From contig CM077596.1 of NCBI GenBank assembly GCA_039654915.1, positions 70,123,751-70,187,750 on the forward strand: 64,000 bases of DNA, written 5' to 3'. Shown piece after piece: positions 24,191 through 36,009 of the stretch. Each line of letters starts with the position of its first letter. Positions within the stretch are counted from its first letter, which is position 1. The notes below the pieces were generated by a model. It made no database searches and had not been told where the DNA came from. It saw only the letters and a list, made by a program, of their open reading frames with translations. Position numbers and translations under genes: made by a program. Origin of the DNA: Aquilaria yunnanensis. Lineage: Eukaryota; Streptophyta; Magnoliopsida; Malvales; Thymelaeaceae.

Positions 24191-24900
24191 TGTAACACCC
24201 CCATGTCCCACATGGGTGAATTGTGGGAAGCCTTATGTGAATATATAGGCTCCAATTCCAGAACATAAATACCTAGCGCTTATCCTTTTTCAAAGGATAG
24301 CCCATGTGGTGTGGGCAGGTGTTCCGTTGACCAGTTCTGGACTTGGGTCGTTACAGATGGTATCAGAGCCAGGTTTGGTTCAAAGTATGTGGTTGAGTCC
24401 GCTGGTATGGGACGGGGGAACTTCCTTATACTAAGAGTCCATTCCTAAGTACCTAGCGCTTATCCTTTTCCAAAGGATAGCCCATGTGGTGTGGGCAGGT
24501 GTTCCGTTGACCAGTTCTGGACTTTGGTTGTTACAGATGGTATCAGAGCCGACCCGGGACCACGATGGTGTGGCATAGTGGGTATGCACATGCATCGTCT
24601 ACCGGGACTGATCCTGGATTCGAGAGGCTACTTGGCCAGGGGCTAAGTAGTCCGATTAGAGAGGTTACTTGGTCCGGGGAACCAAGTAATCCGATTGACC
24701 CCAACGGGGACGTTGGGTACATAAGGGGGGGAGTTTGTAACACCCCCATGTCCCACATGGGTGAATTGTGGGAAGCCTTATGTGAATATATAGGCTCCAA
24801 TTCCAGAACATAAATACCTAGCGCTTATCCTTTTTCAAAGGATAGCCCATGTGGTGTGGGCAGGTGTTCCGTTGACCAGTTCTAGACTTGGGTCGTTACA
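24191..24900. mobile_element. TRIM retrotransposon inserted in CACTA element A
   Basis: Terminal repeats of 165 bases at 24191-24355 and 24736-24900 begin TGTAACACCC and end CGTTACA. They are nearly identical (one difference noticed, TCTGGACT against TCTAGACT). A primer-binding site for initiator Met tRNA, TGGTATCAGAGCC, lies at 24358-24370, and a purine tract at 24724-24733. The target duplication TACAG is at 24186-24190 and 24901-24905. The internal part is only 380 bases and encodes no gag or pol, so mobility depends on other elements. Within it, 24447-24550 repeats the 3' part of the LTR plus a second primer site. Confidence 0.95.
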
Positions 24901-25069
24901 TACAGCATAATTAAAGCAATAACATATATGTCTGAAAGAAAGCATTCAACATTCAATGGCTTACACATTTCATAAATATCAAGTCAGTCTAATTTAGGTC
25001 TAAAAATTATTATGTCTATGGCTTTAACATAAGAACTTTGGAAATGCGCTAACCTGTTGATGACGCCAA

Positions 25070-26867
25070 TCACGGAGTCCCGACTATCTCCTCATCCTCT
25101 GAGTCCGAGTCATCAGGATAATGTGGAACTGGTTGTGCCGGCGGGCACGGAAGGTTTAGCGAACGACAAATAATCTTCAACTAAGCCCGGTTTGCCTCCA
25201 ATGCGGCTCTCTGAGCCTCTATCTCTGCTCTTTGTCTCCTTTTAATTCTCTCGAGCTTCCTCTCGTACTCCGTATCCCTTCGCGCATTCTCCTCCACCAT
25301 CATCTTCTGTACTTGCTCGTTGAATTGCGGTGTCTGTGTGAAGTCGATAGGCGGGATGAGACCTGGCTGTCGGCGTCCCAGTATAGCACATTGCTCAGAT
25401 CCTAATCCAAATACACGGCCTCTCCTTCTACCGCCAGATGCGGTACTAATGATTGCTAGTTTATCAATGGCCTTTATTCCATCCTCTTGCTGTGTTTGCT
25501 CCTCAATCTCTACACTGATACAAGTCTACAGAAACGTCATAAAATACATTTAGTCATGTCATAATTTGTAAAACGTAGTAATTAACTTAAGAATATTCTG
25601 CGACCAAACAGTTTTACTACTTACAGCAACTTCTTCATAGCGCTTACTAACATATTTCCCATTCTTCATTTTATGTGTCGCCTGAAGGACTTTAAACAAG
25701 CCAGGGTCCTTCTTCTCAGGATCTCTCTCTCTCTAATTGAATGAAACGTAACATTAATATGTAATTTAATTTCATTAGTATCTGAACTGTTGTTTGAAAG
25801 AACATTAGCGAGATACATACCATTTGCTCTCAATGTGCAGACATCGAGATAGATCCCCCAGCATATGTCGCGCTGCAAGAGCCAGACTGTGAGTCCTCGT
25901 CAATCATTGTTGCTCGCATTGCCTTGAACTTCGCGGACTTCTGAATGAACTCAGGGCTCGCCCAATATGCCTCTATTTCCGTATATGCAGCATCTGACAT
26001 AAAATTTGCCTTCGCTCGACGTTTAACCGGATCTTTCACACGCCAAATTTCTGACATCATGCTTCTGTAATGCTATGCTCCCAATATATTCCACACCCGA
26101 TACACCTCATTATGGTGTATGGGATCCCACTCACAACTCCTCTGTACAGGTTAATATGTTTAAACTATTAGCATGGAAAAATACAATTCTATATCTTATA
26201 ACATTATTACATCATTATCATAGTAATATTATTGTCATACCTAAAAAACACGCCACCATTGCTGCAGGTCTGATGGAGAGACGGAGGACCAATCAGAATA
26301 CGGTTTGAAATGTGTGGTGAAACATGGTGTCACTAACCGTGTCGCCGCAGCTGGAATGAATCTGTGTCGTTGAAATTATCAGACTTAAGTTTCAAAGAAT
26401 GATTCCATGTAAAGTATTTACTCGTACTAATATTAATACTTGTGTCTGGTATTTATCACTTACGTGTTACCATGTGGAGATATCCTCATTCGCGGTCGCT
26501 CTGCTGTCTGTGACATCGAAGATGGGATGTCATCAATATGTATATCATCATCTGATGGATGGGTCGTCACTATGGGGTGCCTCAGGTGCCGCGCACCAGA
26601 TCCATGTGCAGATGGCGTGCCTTCACCGCTGTCAGATCGGTGCTCATGTGAAGGGACCTGCGTTGGTGCCACTGTTGTTCCCTGCGTCTCTACACCGACA
26701 TCCTCCTGTGCCTGGGATGAAGAACCCATCCTATGTCGTTCATTAAGTATTGGTTCCATTACCTCCTTAAACTGCGCAAATGATCCTTTTCCAGGTCGGC
26801 GTTTATAGGTGTTATCCCCTTTACGAGCATCTGCATTTATTTTTAGGTAAGTTGGTGAATTAAACAT
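25070..26867 (-). pseudogene. Second transposase gene of CACTA element A (Plant_transposase/PTTA type)
   Basis: Accessory CACTA protein of the plant transposase (Ptta/En/Spm) family, thought to bind subterminal repeats together with the main transposase. Readable minus-strand exons give, in order: a low-complexity Ser/Pro/His N-terminal part (26867-26460); SDWSSVSPSDLQQWW (near 26260); HHNEVYRVWNILGA with KDPVKRRAKANF (26130-25830); KKDPGLFKVLQATHKMKNGK (25735-25625); and a last exon ending at 25070 with a long Arg/Glu coiled-coil and the acidic tail DSEDEEIVGTP. In-frame stops occur at 26073 (TAG), 25830 (TGA from Arg CGA) and 25181 (TAG from Gln). Copies C and D carry the same last exon. 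The true start is uncertain. Confidence 0.85.
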
Positions 26868-26985
26868 AACATATATTTACTGACATATATTGTGCAGTAT
26901 TAGGGGTACATAAACGTACTCAGATATTTTCATCACATACATAAAAATTACCATCCTATCATTATTCCTAGTACATGTTATCTAA

Positions 26986-29900
26986 TCATTCATTCGACCC
27001 ACTGCTGTCATTCGACTCAAACTCCTCGGACTCTTCAGAGTCACTGTCATCGGATATAAACTCCTCATCATCCTCTGTCTCGCCATTAGATCCCCCCTCC
27101 TCAAGTACATCTTCTTCAATATCATCACCGACAACCAAGTCAGCTAACTCCTCAATTGGGTCATCTTCAATTCTTTGACAATTAACGGATCCACTGTCTT
27201 GATACACGTCATCCGTGTCCAGAACTGCAGCCTGTATTATCCATCGAGGTTTTATCTTCATAACAGCTGACCACCCGTTTCTTTCACGTGACTTACTCGG
27301 ATATCGTGTGTAGTAAACTTAGTCAGCCTGTGATGCTAGAATGAAAGGATCAAACTTCTGATATCTGCGGCTATTCCGGATCTCAACTAACCCAAACTGT
27401 TTATGCATTCGAGTTTCACGTTTAGGTGTTGGGTCAAACCAGTTGCACCTAAACAAGACAACATTCTTATGCGGAAAGCCGGGATATTCAAGTTGAATGA
27501 CTTCTTCTAATATACCATAAAAATCACATTCAACTTCACTTGCACCCGTGCTGCGTATGCAGACTCCACTATTAAATGTTGATTTGTCCTTCCCCCATTC
27601 ACTTATGTGAAACTTGTACCCATTTGTGAAATACACTGGCCATGTCTCAACTCGCCGTGAGGGCCCACATGCAACATCCCACAAGATGGTATCGACAATA
27701 TTGTTACCTGGGTCATCAACCTATGTAAAGCATATTTCAATTTAGGACAATATATATGGAGACTTTTATAACTTAACATATTGCAATACATTTTGTCCTA
27801 AAAGCACACGTACATATTGTCGGAGCCAAGCTAAGAAATTGTTTTCAATGTGTATGTCCATCTCGGACATTGTTATCTCAAGTGCAGTTTCCCTGACCAT
27901 GTCCACAAACATACTGTGGTCAATAACAGAAACAATAAAAATATGTTAGTTTTGTTTGATGAGTAGTACTGAATTTCAACATAGTCACAGTTGGAATGCC
28001 TTTACATGAACGATGACTTACTTTAGGTATGGCCTGATCTGAGCACAGTTTAGAAGAACGTATGTGGTTGCAAGTCTGAGTTCATCGTCCGTGAGGAATC
28101 TATATCGGCATGCACCATATGGTCGTCTCGAAAAAGTGAATATGGACCACAAGTCACCATTACATTCGACAGGACCACCATCGTCATTTCTTGGTACGCG
28201 GTTCATCATGGACGGAACATGGGACTCAAAGTAATGAGAGCAAAAGATGGAAGTCTCCTCTATAAGGTATGCTTCACATATCGATCCCTCAACATGAGCA
28301 GTATTAAAAACCTTCATTTTTAGGTCATGCATGCACCGCTCAAATTTATACATCCATCGGTACTGAACAGGTCCTCCAACCCTTACTTCAAAGGGCAAGT
28401 GAACTGGGAGATGCTCCATGACATCAAAAAACCCTGGAGGGAAAATTCTCTCAAGCTTACAAATTATAATTGGAATAGTTTCCTCCAACGCAAACAAGTG
28501 ATTTTCATGCAACTCTGGAGAGCACAAATCTATAAAGAATAGGCTTAACTCCGTTAATGGCTTCCAAATATTGTCGGGTAGCGCTTTGAGGGCAAAAGGG
28601 AGAAGCCTTTGCATCATAATGTGGCAATCATGGCTCTTCATACCATACATATTGCAACCAGCTGTATCAACACATCTCCCAAGATTTGAGGCATATCCAT
28701 CAGGGAGTCGTAAAGGTTTTACCCAGGCGATCACATCTTGCCTTTGGTTAACATCCAATGTGAACTTCGCCTTTGGTTTGAACGAACGATTATCATCAAG
28801 TGGAACCATGTTTAACTCCTGCCGATTACAATAAATTTCCAGGTCCTTCCGTGCTTTCACATTATCTTTCGTTTTGTTCTTAACATCCATCATAGTATTC
28901 CGTATATTATCAAACACGTTCTTCTCAATATGCATAATATCAAGATTATGTCGTATTAAGTTCGTGGCCCAATATGGTAACTCCCAGAAAATGCTTCATT
29001 TCGTCCAATTATGTGATTTCCCATAATCACACGGTCGATTTTGTGGATCATCGTTACCAACTGATGGAATCCATGAGATTCTTTTAAATATATCTTCACC
29101 TGATAAGCGCGGAGGAGGCAATGACTTTTCTGATTTCCCTTTTTTAAAGCAAGTACAATTCCTTCTATATGGGTGGTTCCGGGGGAGGAATTGCCGATGA
29201 CAGTCGAAAAAAGAAATTTTCCCGCCATACTTAAGTTGGAATGCCTTACTTTCACCCATACAAATAGGGCAAGACAATCGCCCATGTGTCATCTACCCTG
29301 ATAGCATGCCATAAGCCAGAAAGTCATTTATGGTCCACATTAATGCTGCTCGTAGAATAAAATTTTGTTTCAATGACACATCCCATGTTTCGATGCCATC
29401 AAACCATAGATGCCGTAGCTCATCTATGAGAGGTTGTAGATAAACATCAATCTTATGATTTGGGCTACGTGGACCTGGAATCAGCAACGAAAGGAACATA
29501 TAGGGTTTTTTCATGCACATCCAAGGGGGCAAATTATACGGAGTAACGATCACAGGCCAACAAGAGTATTGTTTCCCAGATGGTCCAAAATGTGTAAATC
29601 CATCGCACACAACCCCAATCTAACATTTCGTGGTTCCGAAGCAAACCATGGGTAGGTCTGATCAAAATGTTTCCAAGCTTCACCATTTGATGGATGTTTT
29701 AACACACCTGGGACTTGTGTTTGCTCCTTATGCCACCTCATCTGCTCAGCTGTTGCCAATGACGCAAATAAGCATTGCAGACGAGGGCTTAGTGGTAAAT
29801 AATGCATGGTTTTCCTCGGTCGATCTTTACCACGACCTCCATTTTTTGGCTTATATCTCTCAGACCCACAGTACTTACAAATATGATTGGTGTTGTCATC

Positions 29901-30602
29901 TTTCCAGAACAACATACAATCATTCACACAGACGTCAATCTTCTCATGAGACAGCCCCAACTGGGAAACTAATTTCTTAGTTTCATACCAATTTGATGGC
30001 ATCTTACTATCTGTTGGTTGAGTCTCCTTCATTAGTTGGGCAATGCCATTAAAGCATTCTCGTGACATGTGATACTCAGACTTAAGGTTAAGAAGGCGGA
30101 CAGCAGCAGATAACTCAGAATGACTTTCGCACCCATCCCATAAAGGAGTTGACGCTGAATTCAACAGATTAAAAAAATTTTGAGCACTTTCATTCGGCTC
30201 CACAACATTGTCTTTCGGAAATTGATTGTAACTAGGGCCAACGGCATCTAATACCATCATTTCATATGGATTCGTCGAACACCCCTGGTCAAACTCCCTA
30301 AACCCACCCACACCTGGAGCCGTATCTGATGGTTCATTAAATGGCTCACCATGTGCGGTCCAATTCAAGTAAAAAGGCTTAAACCCCGATTTGTACAGAT
30401 GAACTCTGACCTCATCAGCCTGATTAAACCGCAAATTCTTACACTTCCGACAAGGACAGCGAATGCATAACCCGCTCATAGTTTCAGGGTGGGATACAGC
30501 AAATGATATAAATTCTTCCACCCCGGACACCCACTGTTGTGTGTAACCAGTTTGGCCAGGCAAGAAACGGTTACTGTACATCCAACTACGGGCGGAGTCC
30601 AT
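26986..30602 (-). pseudogene. TNPD-type CACTA transposase (Transposase-associated, Transposase_21, DUF4218, DUF4216)
   Basis: Main transposase of element A. The minus-strand start MDSARSWMYSNRF (30602) opens the transposase-associated domain with the Cys-rich RCPCRKCKN. Transposase_21 follows from about 29700 to 28700 (NVRLGLC, DGFTHFG, WPVIVTPYNLPPWMC, HGRLSCPICMG, HNLDIMHIEKNVFDN, MKSHDCHIMMQRLLP). DUF4218 ends near 28018 (GGPVQYRWMYKFERCM). After two short introns, DUF4216 (WDVACGP, NVVLFRCNWFD) lies at 27720-27320, with an acidic Asp/Glu/Ser tail to 26986. Lesions: one base missing near 29605, TAG at 29293 (Trp), TGA at 28996 (Arg) and TAA at 27319 (Gln). The protein cannot be made whole, so any movement would need an active relative. 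Confidence 0.92.
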
Positions 30603-30611
30603 TACACACAA

Positions 30612-32589
30612 AATCTGTTCGTAATCATAAACACCTCAATCTATTAAATGATATACGTATTCAAGTTTTAGGTTAAGTTACTAAAAATAACAAAAGTATG
30701 CTTCAATGTTTACGTACTCAAGTTTACAGTATTTTTAGATAGACAAAGTTTATTCTCAATCTAGTTGTTCTTATGATTAACGTACGATCATCATTATTGT
30801 TCTTCTTGTTCTTATTACTGTCATTGTTCTTAGTACTTAAATTCATAATTTTTAAAGGATATTTTATTACATATAGGATTTACTAACTACAAAAGGTAAT
30901 TAATAAAGAAAGTTAATGTTTACCTTAAAGGTTTAAAACTGTCCTGATCATTCCTTTAATCGTTGAGAGTTTTAATGTTATAGTTTGAGGGTTTATGATT
31001 TGAATTACGAGCTTATAGTTAAGGTAAAAGTTAAGGTTAGAGTCTTGGGTTTATGGGGATTATTTTGGTTCAGATTTATTGTATAGCGTTTATGGTAAAG
31101 TACAAATTAGTGTTAAGATTAGGGTCTAAGTTTATGTCTATTAGAGTTTATACTTAGGTATAGGGTTCATACTGCTATGATTATAGACTTATAGTTTAGG
31201 TTAAATTTTTGTCGTATTTAGGGTTTACAAGTAACGGTTTATTGTGTTGGGTTTAAGTGTAGATGTATGGTCTACGGTAAATGTTAGGGTTAGGAAGAAG
31301 TTTGCGTTAAAGTCATGTTTGGTACACTCAGGCTACCTGGATTTCTTCGAATGACAGTGACTCCTCCTCTTCAGTGGTCCTAATTTATTTGTTTTCATAT
31401 TTTCTCTATTGGTTTCCAAATTAATTGTCTGGTATTTTTTCTGTATTATTATTGTCATATTATTGCAACATGGTATTATTAAGATGATTAAAGTTTTATT
31501 ATCAATACACCATGACATAATATAACCATTTACACTAAAGTACTCCAACTAAACCATAACTACACCTATTACCATGAACATATACAAATAATCATGCCAT
31601 AAAATAATATACACAACGCATAATTTCAATTACATATTGACTATAATCCACAAGAATAAAAATATGGACAGATAACAAATAAATAACATAAATTGCATAT
31701 TCAAATCTAAAGCCACTGTGTTTGCACCTTAGTGAGAAGTAATAAGTTTTATTACCAATATTAGTAATTAAAATAATTTCCCTTAAAATCATCCCGTTCT
31801 CAATTATATACGAAAAGAAATCTAAACTAACCTCGAACGACTGCAAACGGACAGGAGAAACAATGGGTACTTCTTCACGCTAGACAGATGCAGGGAGGAA
31901 CTGAAAAAATGGGGAAAAATAACTTAAAATCCTGGTAATATAAGAAATTTCTTCAAATGAAACAAAGTATCATTAATGTACACGATCAATTTAAAAAAAA
32001 TACGTTAGGGAGATTATTATTTGTTTCATTATAGTTATGTATAACTGTTTTAAATAATTTTTCCTCTCTTAACGCATGATTTATTTTAACTTATGCATAA
32101 CTGTAAAAAATTGAGACATTTTTTTTTAAATTTCACGTAAGGCCAAAACATAATTTGTACATATCTAGTTTCCATTGTTGAGTATAGAAATTGACCAATA
32201 TATGTACATATATATATATGGCAATGAGTTTGAGTTTTTGGAACTGGCCACATTAATCGCTTATTAATATCAAGTTTGTTTAAGTTTTGAGATCATTCTT
32301 TGAAACTAAAGTAGGTATTCTACCATATAATATGTTTTTTAACGATTTTTTTTATTTTCTATTCACCACAAAAAAAATAAGGAATCACGTTTATTAGTGG
32401 GGATTGAAGTTCAGTCCTTATTCTTGCCAGTTCTGATTCAATTAGAAACAAAAAGGTATTTTTTTTAACACTGTTGGGTGACTTATTGTTTCAGTAGCCT
32501 ACTTTGCAATCAACTCTCAGACGTGAATTTTTTTTAAATTAGATTGCAGTCACTTTGTAGTCATTTTTTTCCCTAATTAGACTACAGTT
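30612..32589. other. 5' non-coding part of CACTA element A
   Basis: Lies between the transposase start and the telomere-like block, inside element A. AT-rich, with scattered GGTTTA-like words near 30940-31310. No protein domain recognised. It probably contains leader introns of the transposase transcript. Confidence 0.4.
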
Positions 32590-33640
32590 GCCCTTTCAAT
32601 GACTAAAGACCATGAAGGGGTTTAAGGTTTTTTAGGGTTTGAAGTTATTTTAGAGTTTAGGGTATGTGTATTGGGATTTTTTTAGGGTTAAGGGTATTGG
32701 ATTTTTTTTTTAACGATTTAAGGGTTTTAAGGGGTTAAGGGTATTGGATATAGGCTTTCGGTTTGATATTTTTTATATTTTGTCAATGGTTTAAAATTAG
32801 TGTTTAGGTATATGAAATTATCTACATAAGGTTATTGGGGTAAATTGAATTAATACAAAACCTAAGTTTTGGGAATTATGGTAAGGGCTATTTGGGGTTA
32901 ATTTGCAGATTTTTTTATGAATTAATTTTTAAAGAATTTTTATGGGGTTTAGAGATATATAATTAGGATTTAGGGTTTTTAAGGGTTTATGATTATTGAA
33001 TTATAAATATTACAGTATTGAAATTTAGGGTTTAGGGATTTATATTTAGGGTTTAGGTTAATGGTATATTAGGTTTAGGGTTTTAAGGATATAGAATTTG
33101 GGTTTAGGGTTTTACGGTTTATGCTTTGATTAGGCTCTAGGGTTATAATTTAGAGTTAATGTTAGTTACTTAGCTAGGGTTTAGGGATATAGACTTAGCG
33201 TTTAGGGTTTATAAGCGTATAAGGTTTAGGACATTTTAGGGTTTAGGATTTAGGGATATAAAAATAGCTACGGTTTAGGGAACTAATTTCATAGGGTTAA
33301 GGGATATAGAATTAGAGTTTAGGGTTTTGGGCTTGGGGTTTAATTTGGGTTTTAGGTTTCAGGTTTGTGTATTTATGGTTTAATTTAGGGTTTTAGGGTT
33401 TACATTTAATTAACAAGGGTTTAGGTTTAACGGGTTGTACTTAGGGTTTAGGGTTTTAGGTGTTAGTGTTTAATTTATGGTTACGGGTTTGTGTATTTTG
33501 GGTATAATTTAGGATTTTAGGGTTTTGGGGACAGTATTTAGGGTTTGGGATTTAAGGTTAATTAATGGTATATCGAGTAAAGTGTTTTACATCTTTGGGT
33601 TTAATTGAGGGTTTAGGGATATAGAATGTGGAAGGGGGGG
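32590..33640 (+). repeat. Degenerate telomere-like TTTAGGG repeats inside CACTA element A
   Basis: Dozens of TTTAGGG, TTAGGG and GGGTTTAGGG words on the plus strand, mixed with a recurring longer phrase such as TTTAGGGATATAGAATT (for example near 33073, 33184, 33248, 33303 and 33613). The pattern is irregular, not a perfect array. It is absent from the deletion derivative C. Confidence 0.75.
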
Positions 33641-34289
33641 TTCAATTAATTATTAAGGTTTGGGATTTATTCTGATGATTCTTACTTCCTTGTATATGAT
33701 ATCATGTCTTTAATAAGCCCAATTTTTGAAATTATGTTTATAGAAAAAATTTCATGAACTTATATATATTTATGATTGTACCAAATATATAATTATATTC
33801 ATGTGTGTGTGTGTGTGTGTGTATTTATATATTTATATGTACGGGGAATGCTGGTTATATAGCAAGGATATTTTAATTAAAAAAATTAAATGATGGACGA
33901 TGAATAAGAAATTATTCATGGCACTTTTGTTAAGGTATTAAAGTAAATGGTAGAACTATAATTTTGTTAAGGATGTAGGATTGAGTGTAAATTAAGTTTA
34001 GGTATTGAAAAACTATGTCTAAAATCACATATGTATACAATATAATAATTATGAACCAGCCTAGTGCCATTTCAGCGAGACATTCTACAATTTCATTTCC
34101 TTTTTTTTTTTCACACATTCTTTGTTTGTTTTTGTTATTTTCCCTATTTTTTGGCACATAATAAATCTTTTTATTTATCCGTTTAAAATACATTAATAAA
34201 AAAATAGACAAATAAATCAACAACACAAAATGTACAAATGAACAATAAAAATTATTTACTATTTTAAATTATACTAAATAATTTCGCAC

Positions 34290-34448
34290 ATAAATATACT
34301 ACCTAAACAAATCACTTAAAACTAATAATTTCATAATTTCTAATTAATCCCGAAGATAAACAAAAAATTGTAAGAAAAATGCACATAAATTTGCAATTGT
34401 AATGGGTAACCTAAAAACTAAATCTCCAACCAAATACAACACAAACTA
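34290..34448. repeat. Direct duplication inside element A, copy 1
   Basis: About 157 bases matching 35608-35764 in the same orientation, sharing CTACCTAAACAAATCACTTA and AATGGGTAACCTAAAAACTA. Copy C has a single counterpart (42742-42900, inverted), so one of these is a later duplication in A. Confidence 0.8.
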
Positions 34449-34518
34449 ATGCTCCATATCCAGAGTTGCTTTTCCTTCTAATTAAAGATTTAAAAAGTCA
34501 GAAATGGATGCTCTATAT

Positions 34519-34883
34519 AATTCATTTTAATTTAAGTGAACTAACTTATTTTTATAGAGAATATTTTTTTACATAATTTATTTTTATTTTTATAGTTTTT
34601 ATCTAAAATTAATTTTATTTGAAATTTAATATTATATAGATACAATAATCTATTTAAAAGACCATTTTTATGATATAGTTAAATATTTAGAAATTTTTCT
34701 TTTTTAATTCCTGAAATTTAGAAAAGTTCATACAAATTTAGTAAGATTAAAAAATTTATATCTTCAATAGATTATTTCAACTATATCATATGGACTTTTA
34801 ATTAAAATTAATTTTGAGTAAAAAAATATAAAAATAAAAATACATCATTTTGAAAGTTAATTAATTTAAATTAAAACGAATTA
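34519..34883. mobile_element. AT-rich palindromic MITE, copy 2
   Basis: Same family as 20049-20384. The ends are AATTCATTTTAATTTAAGTG and, inverted, AATTCGTTTTAATTTAAATT. The inner blocks AATATTATATAGATACAATA and TTTTTCTTTTTTAATTCCTG match copy 1 closely. It is inserted within element A. Confidence 0.75.
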
Positions 34884-35607
34884 GATGTAAGTACATAAAC
34901 CTCCTTCCAATTTTATGGCGAAATAGGTTGAACACCCTAACCTAACTGGCGTCGGGTTTGATAATATTATCTTCCTTTCCTTTCTTAGTCTGCCTCTGCC
35001 CTGTGGGAATTGCCAAACCCAGACATTTTAACGAGGGCATGAAAAGAACAGGAGAGTTATTCATAGGTTGCTATTCTTTTATGCATTTTTTGCAAATAAT
35101 CTAGGGGAAAGTTGCAAAAACCACATTATGTTTAACCTAATCTATACATTACTCCTCTATTTTAGAAACCTACACTTTGCCCCTGGAGTAGACACATCAT
35201 TCCAGTTGATTTTCATGCAAGTGGGCCAAATGTCATGATTACACAATAAGATCTGTAAATTTTGTAAATCACCAACAATATTTATTTCACACCACATCCA
35301 ATCCATTTTCTCTAAATATATAAGATATTTCTAATAAATTTTATTTTTCTAAATAATTTATATCTTTGTAAATTTACTAATAATTTCTATATCTATAATG
35401 GATTTTAATATTTATAAACCAATAGTTAATGCTTGTGATTAATATTAATATTAACTTGTTTAACATTTTATTAATTTTTCAATTAGTTCAAAAAGAGAAG
35501 TATCATTTTTTTAAATATATTTTAGCTAATCTCATTTTATTTTAAAAATTGTTTTTCACCATATGAAAAAAATATAAATATTCTACAATATTTTGTCATT
35601 GCAAAAT

Positions 35608-35764
35608 GTAAATATACTACCTAAACAAATCACTTAAAACTAATAATTTCATAATGTCTAATTAATCCCGAAAATAAACAAAAAATTGTAAAAAAATGCA
35701 CATAAAAAAACAATTGTAATGGGTAACCTAAAAACTAAATCTTCAACCAAATGCAACACAAAAT
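35608..35764. repeat. Direct duplication inside element A, copy 2
   Basis: Partner of 34290-34448. Its position next to the 35330-35608 block matches the order in element C, so this is probably the original copy. Confidence 0.75.
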
Positions 35765-36009
35765 AACAAATATTGCATATATTTGAAACCAAATTAACAC
35801 TATATAATCCGAAAATGTGTATTTATTGGGGGAAAAAATCAAAAAAATGAAATAAACGCAGTTACCTCAAATCAAAATGTTATCTTCCTTCAAACACCTC
35901 CAAATCACTTCAATCCTGCAATAAAAACCAACATCTTCAACCCATTATCAACCAAGAAGCTCAAATAAGGAGAAATAGCTCCAAAAAAATTGAAAATTTC
36001 TTGGAAAAA

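Noticed and set aside
24543..24813. 80-codon frames on both strands inside the TRIM
   Set aside because: The frames span the internal region and 3' LTR of a non-coding retrotransposon and match no gag or pol motif.
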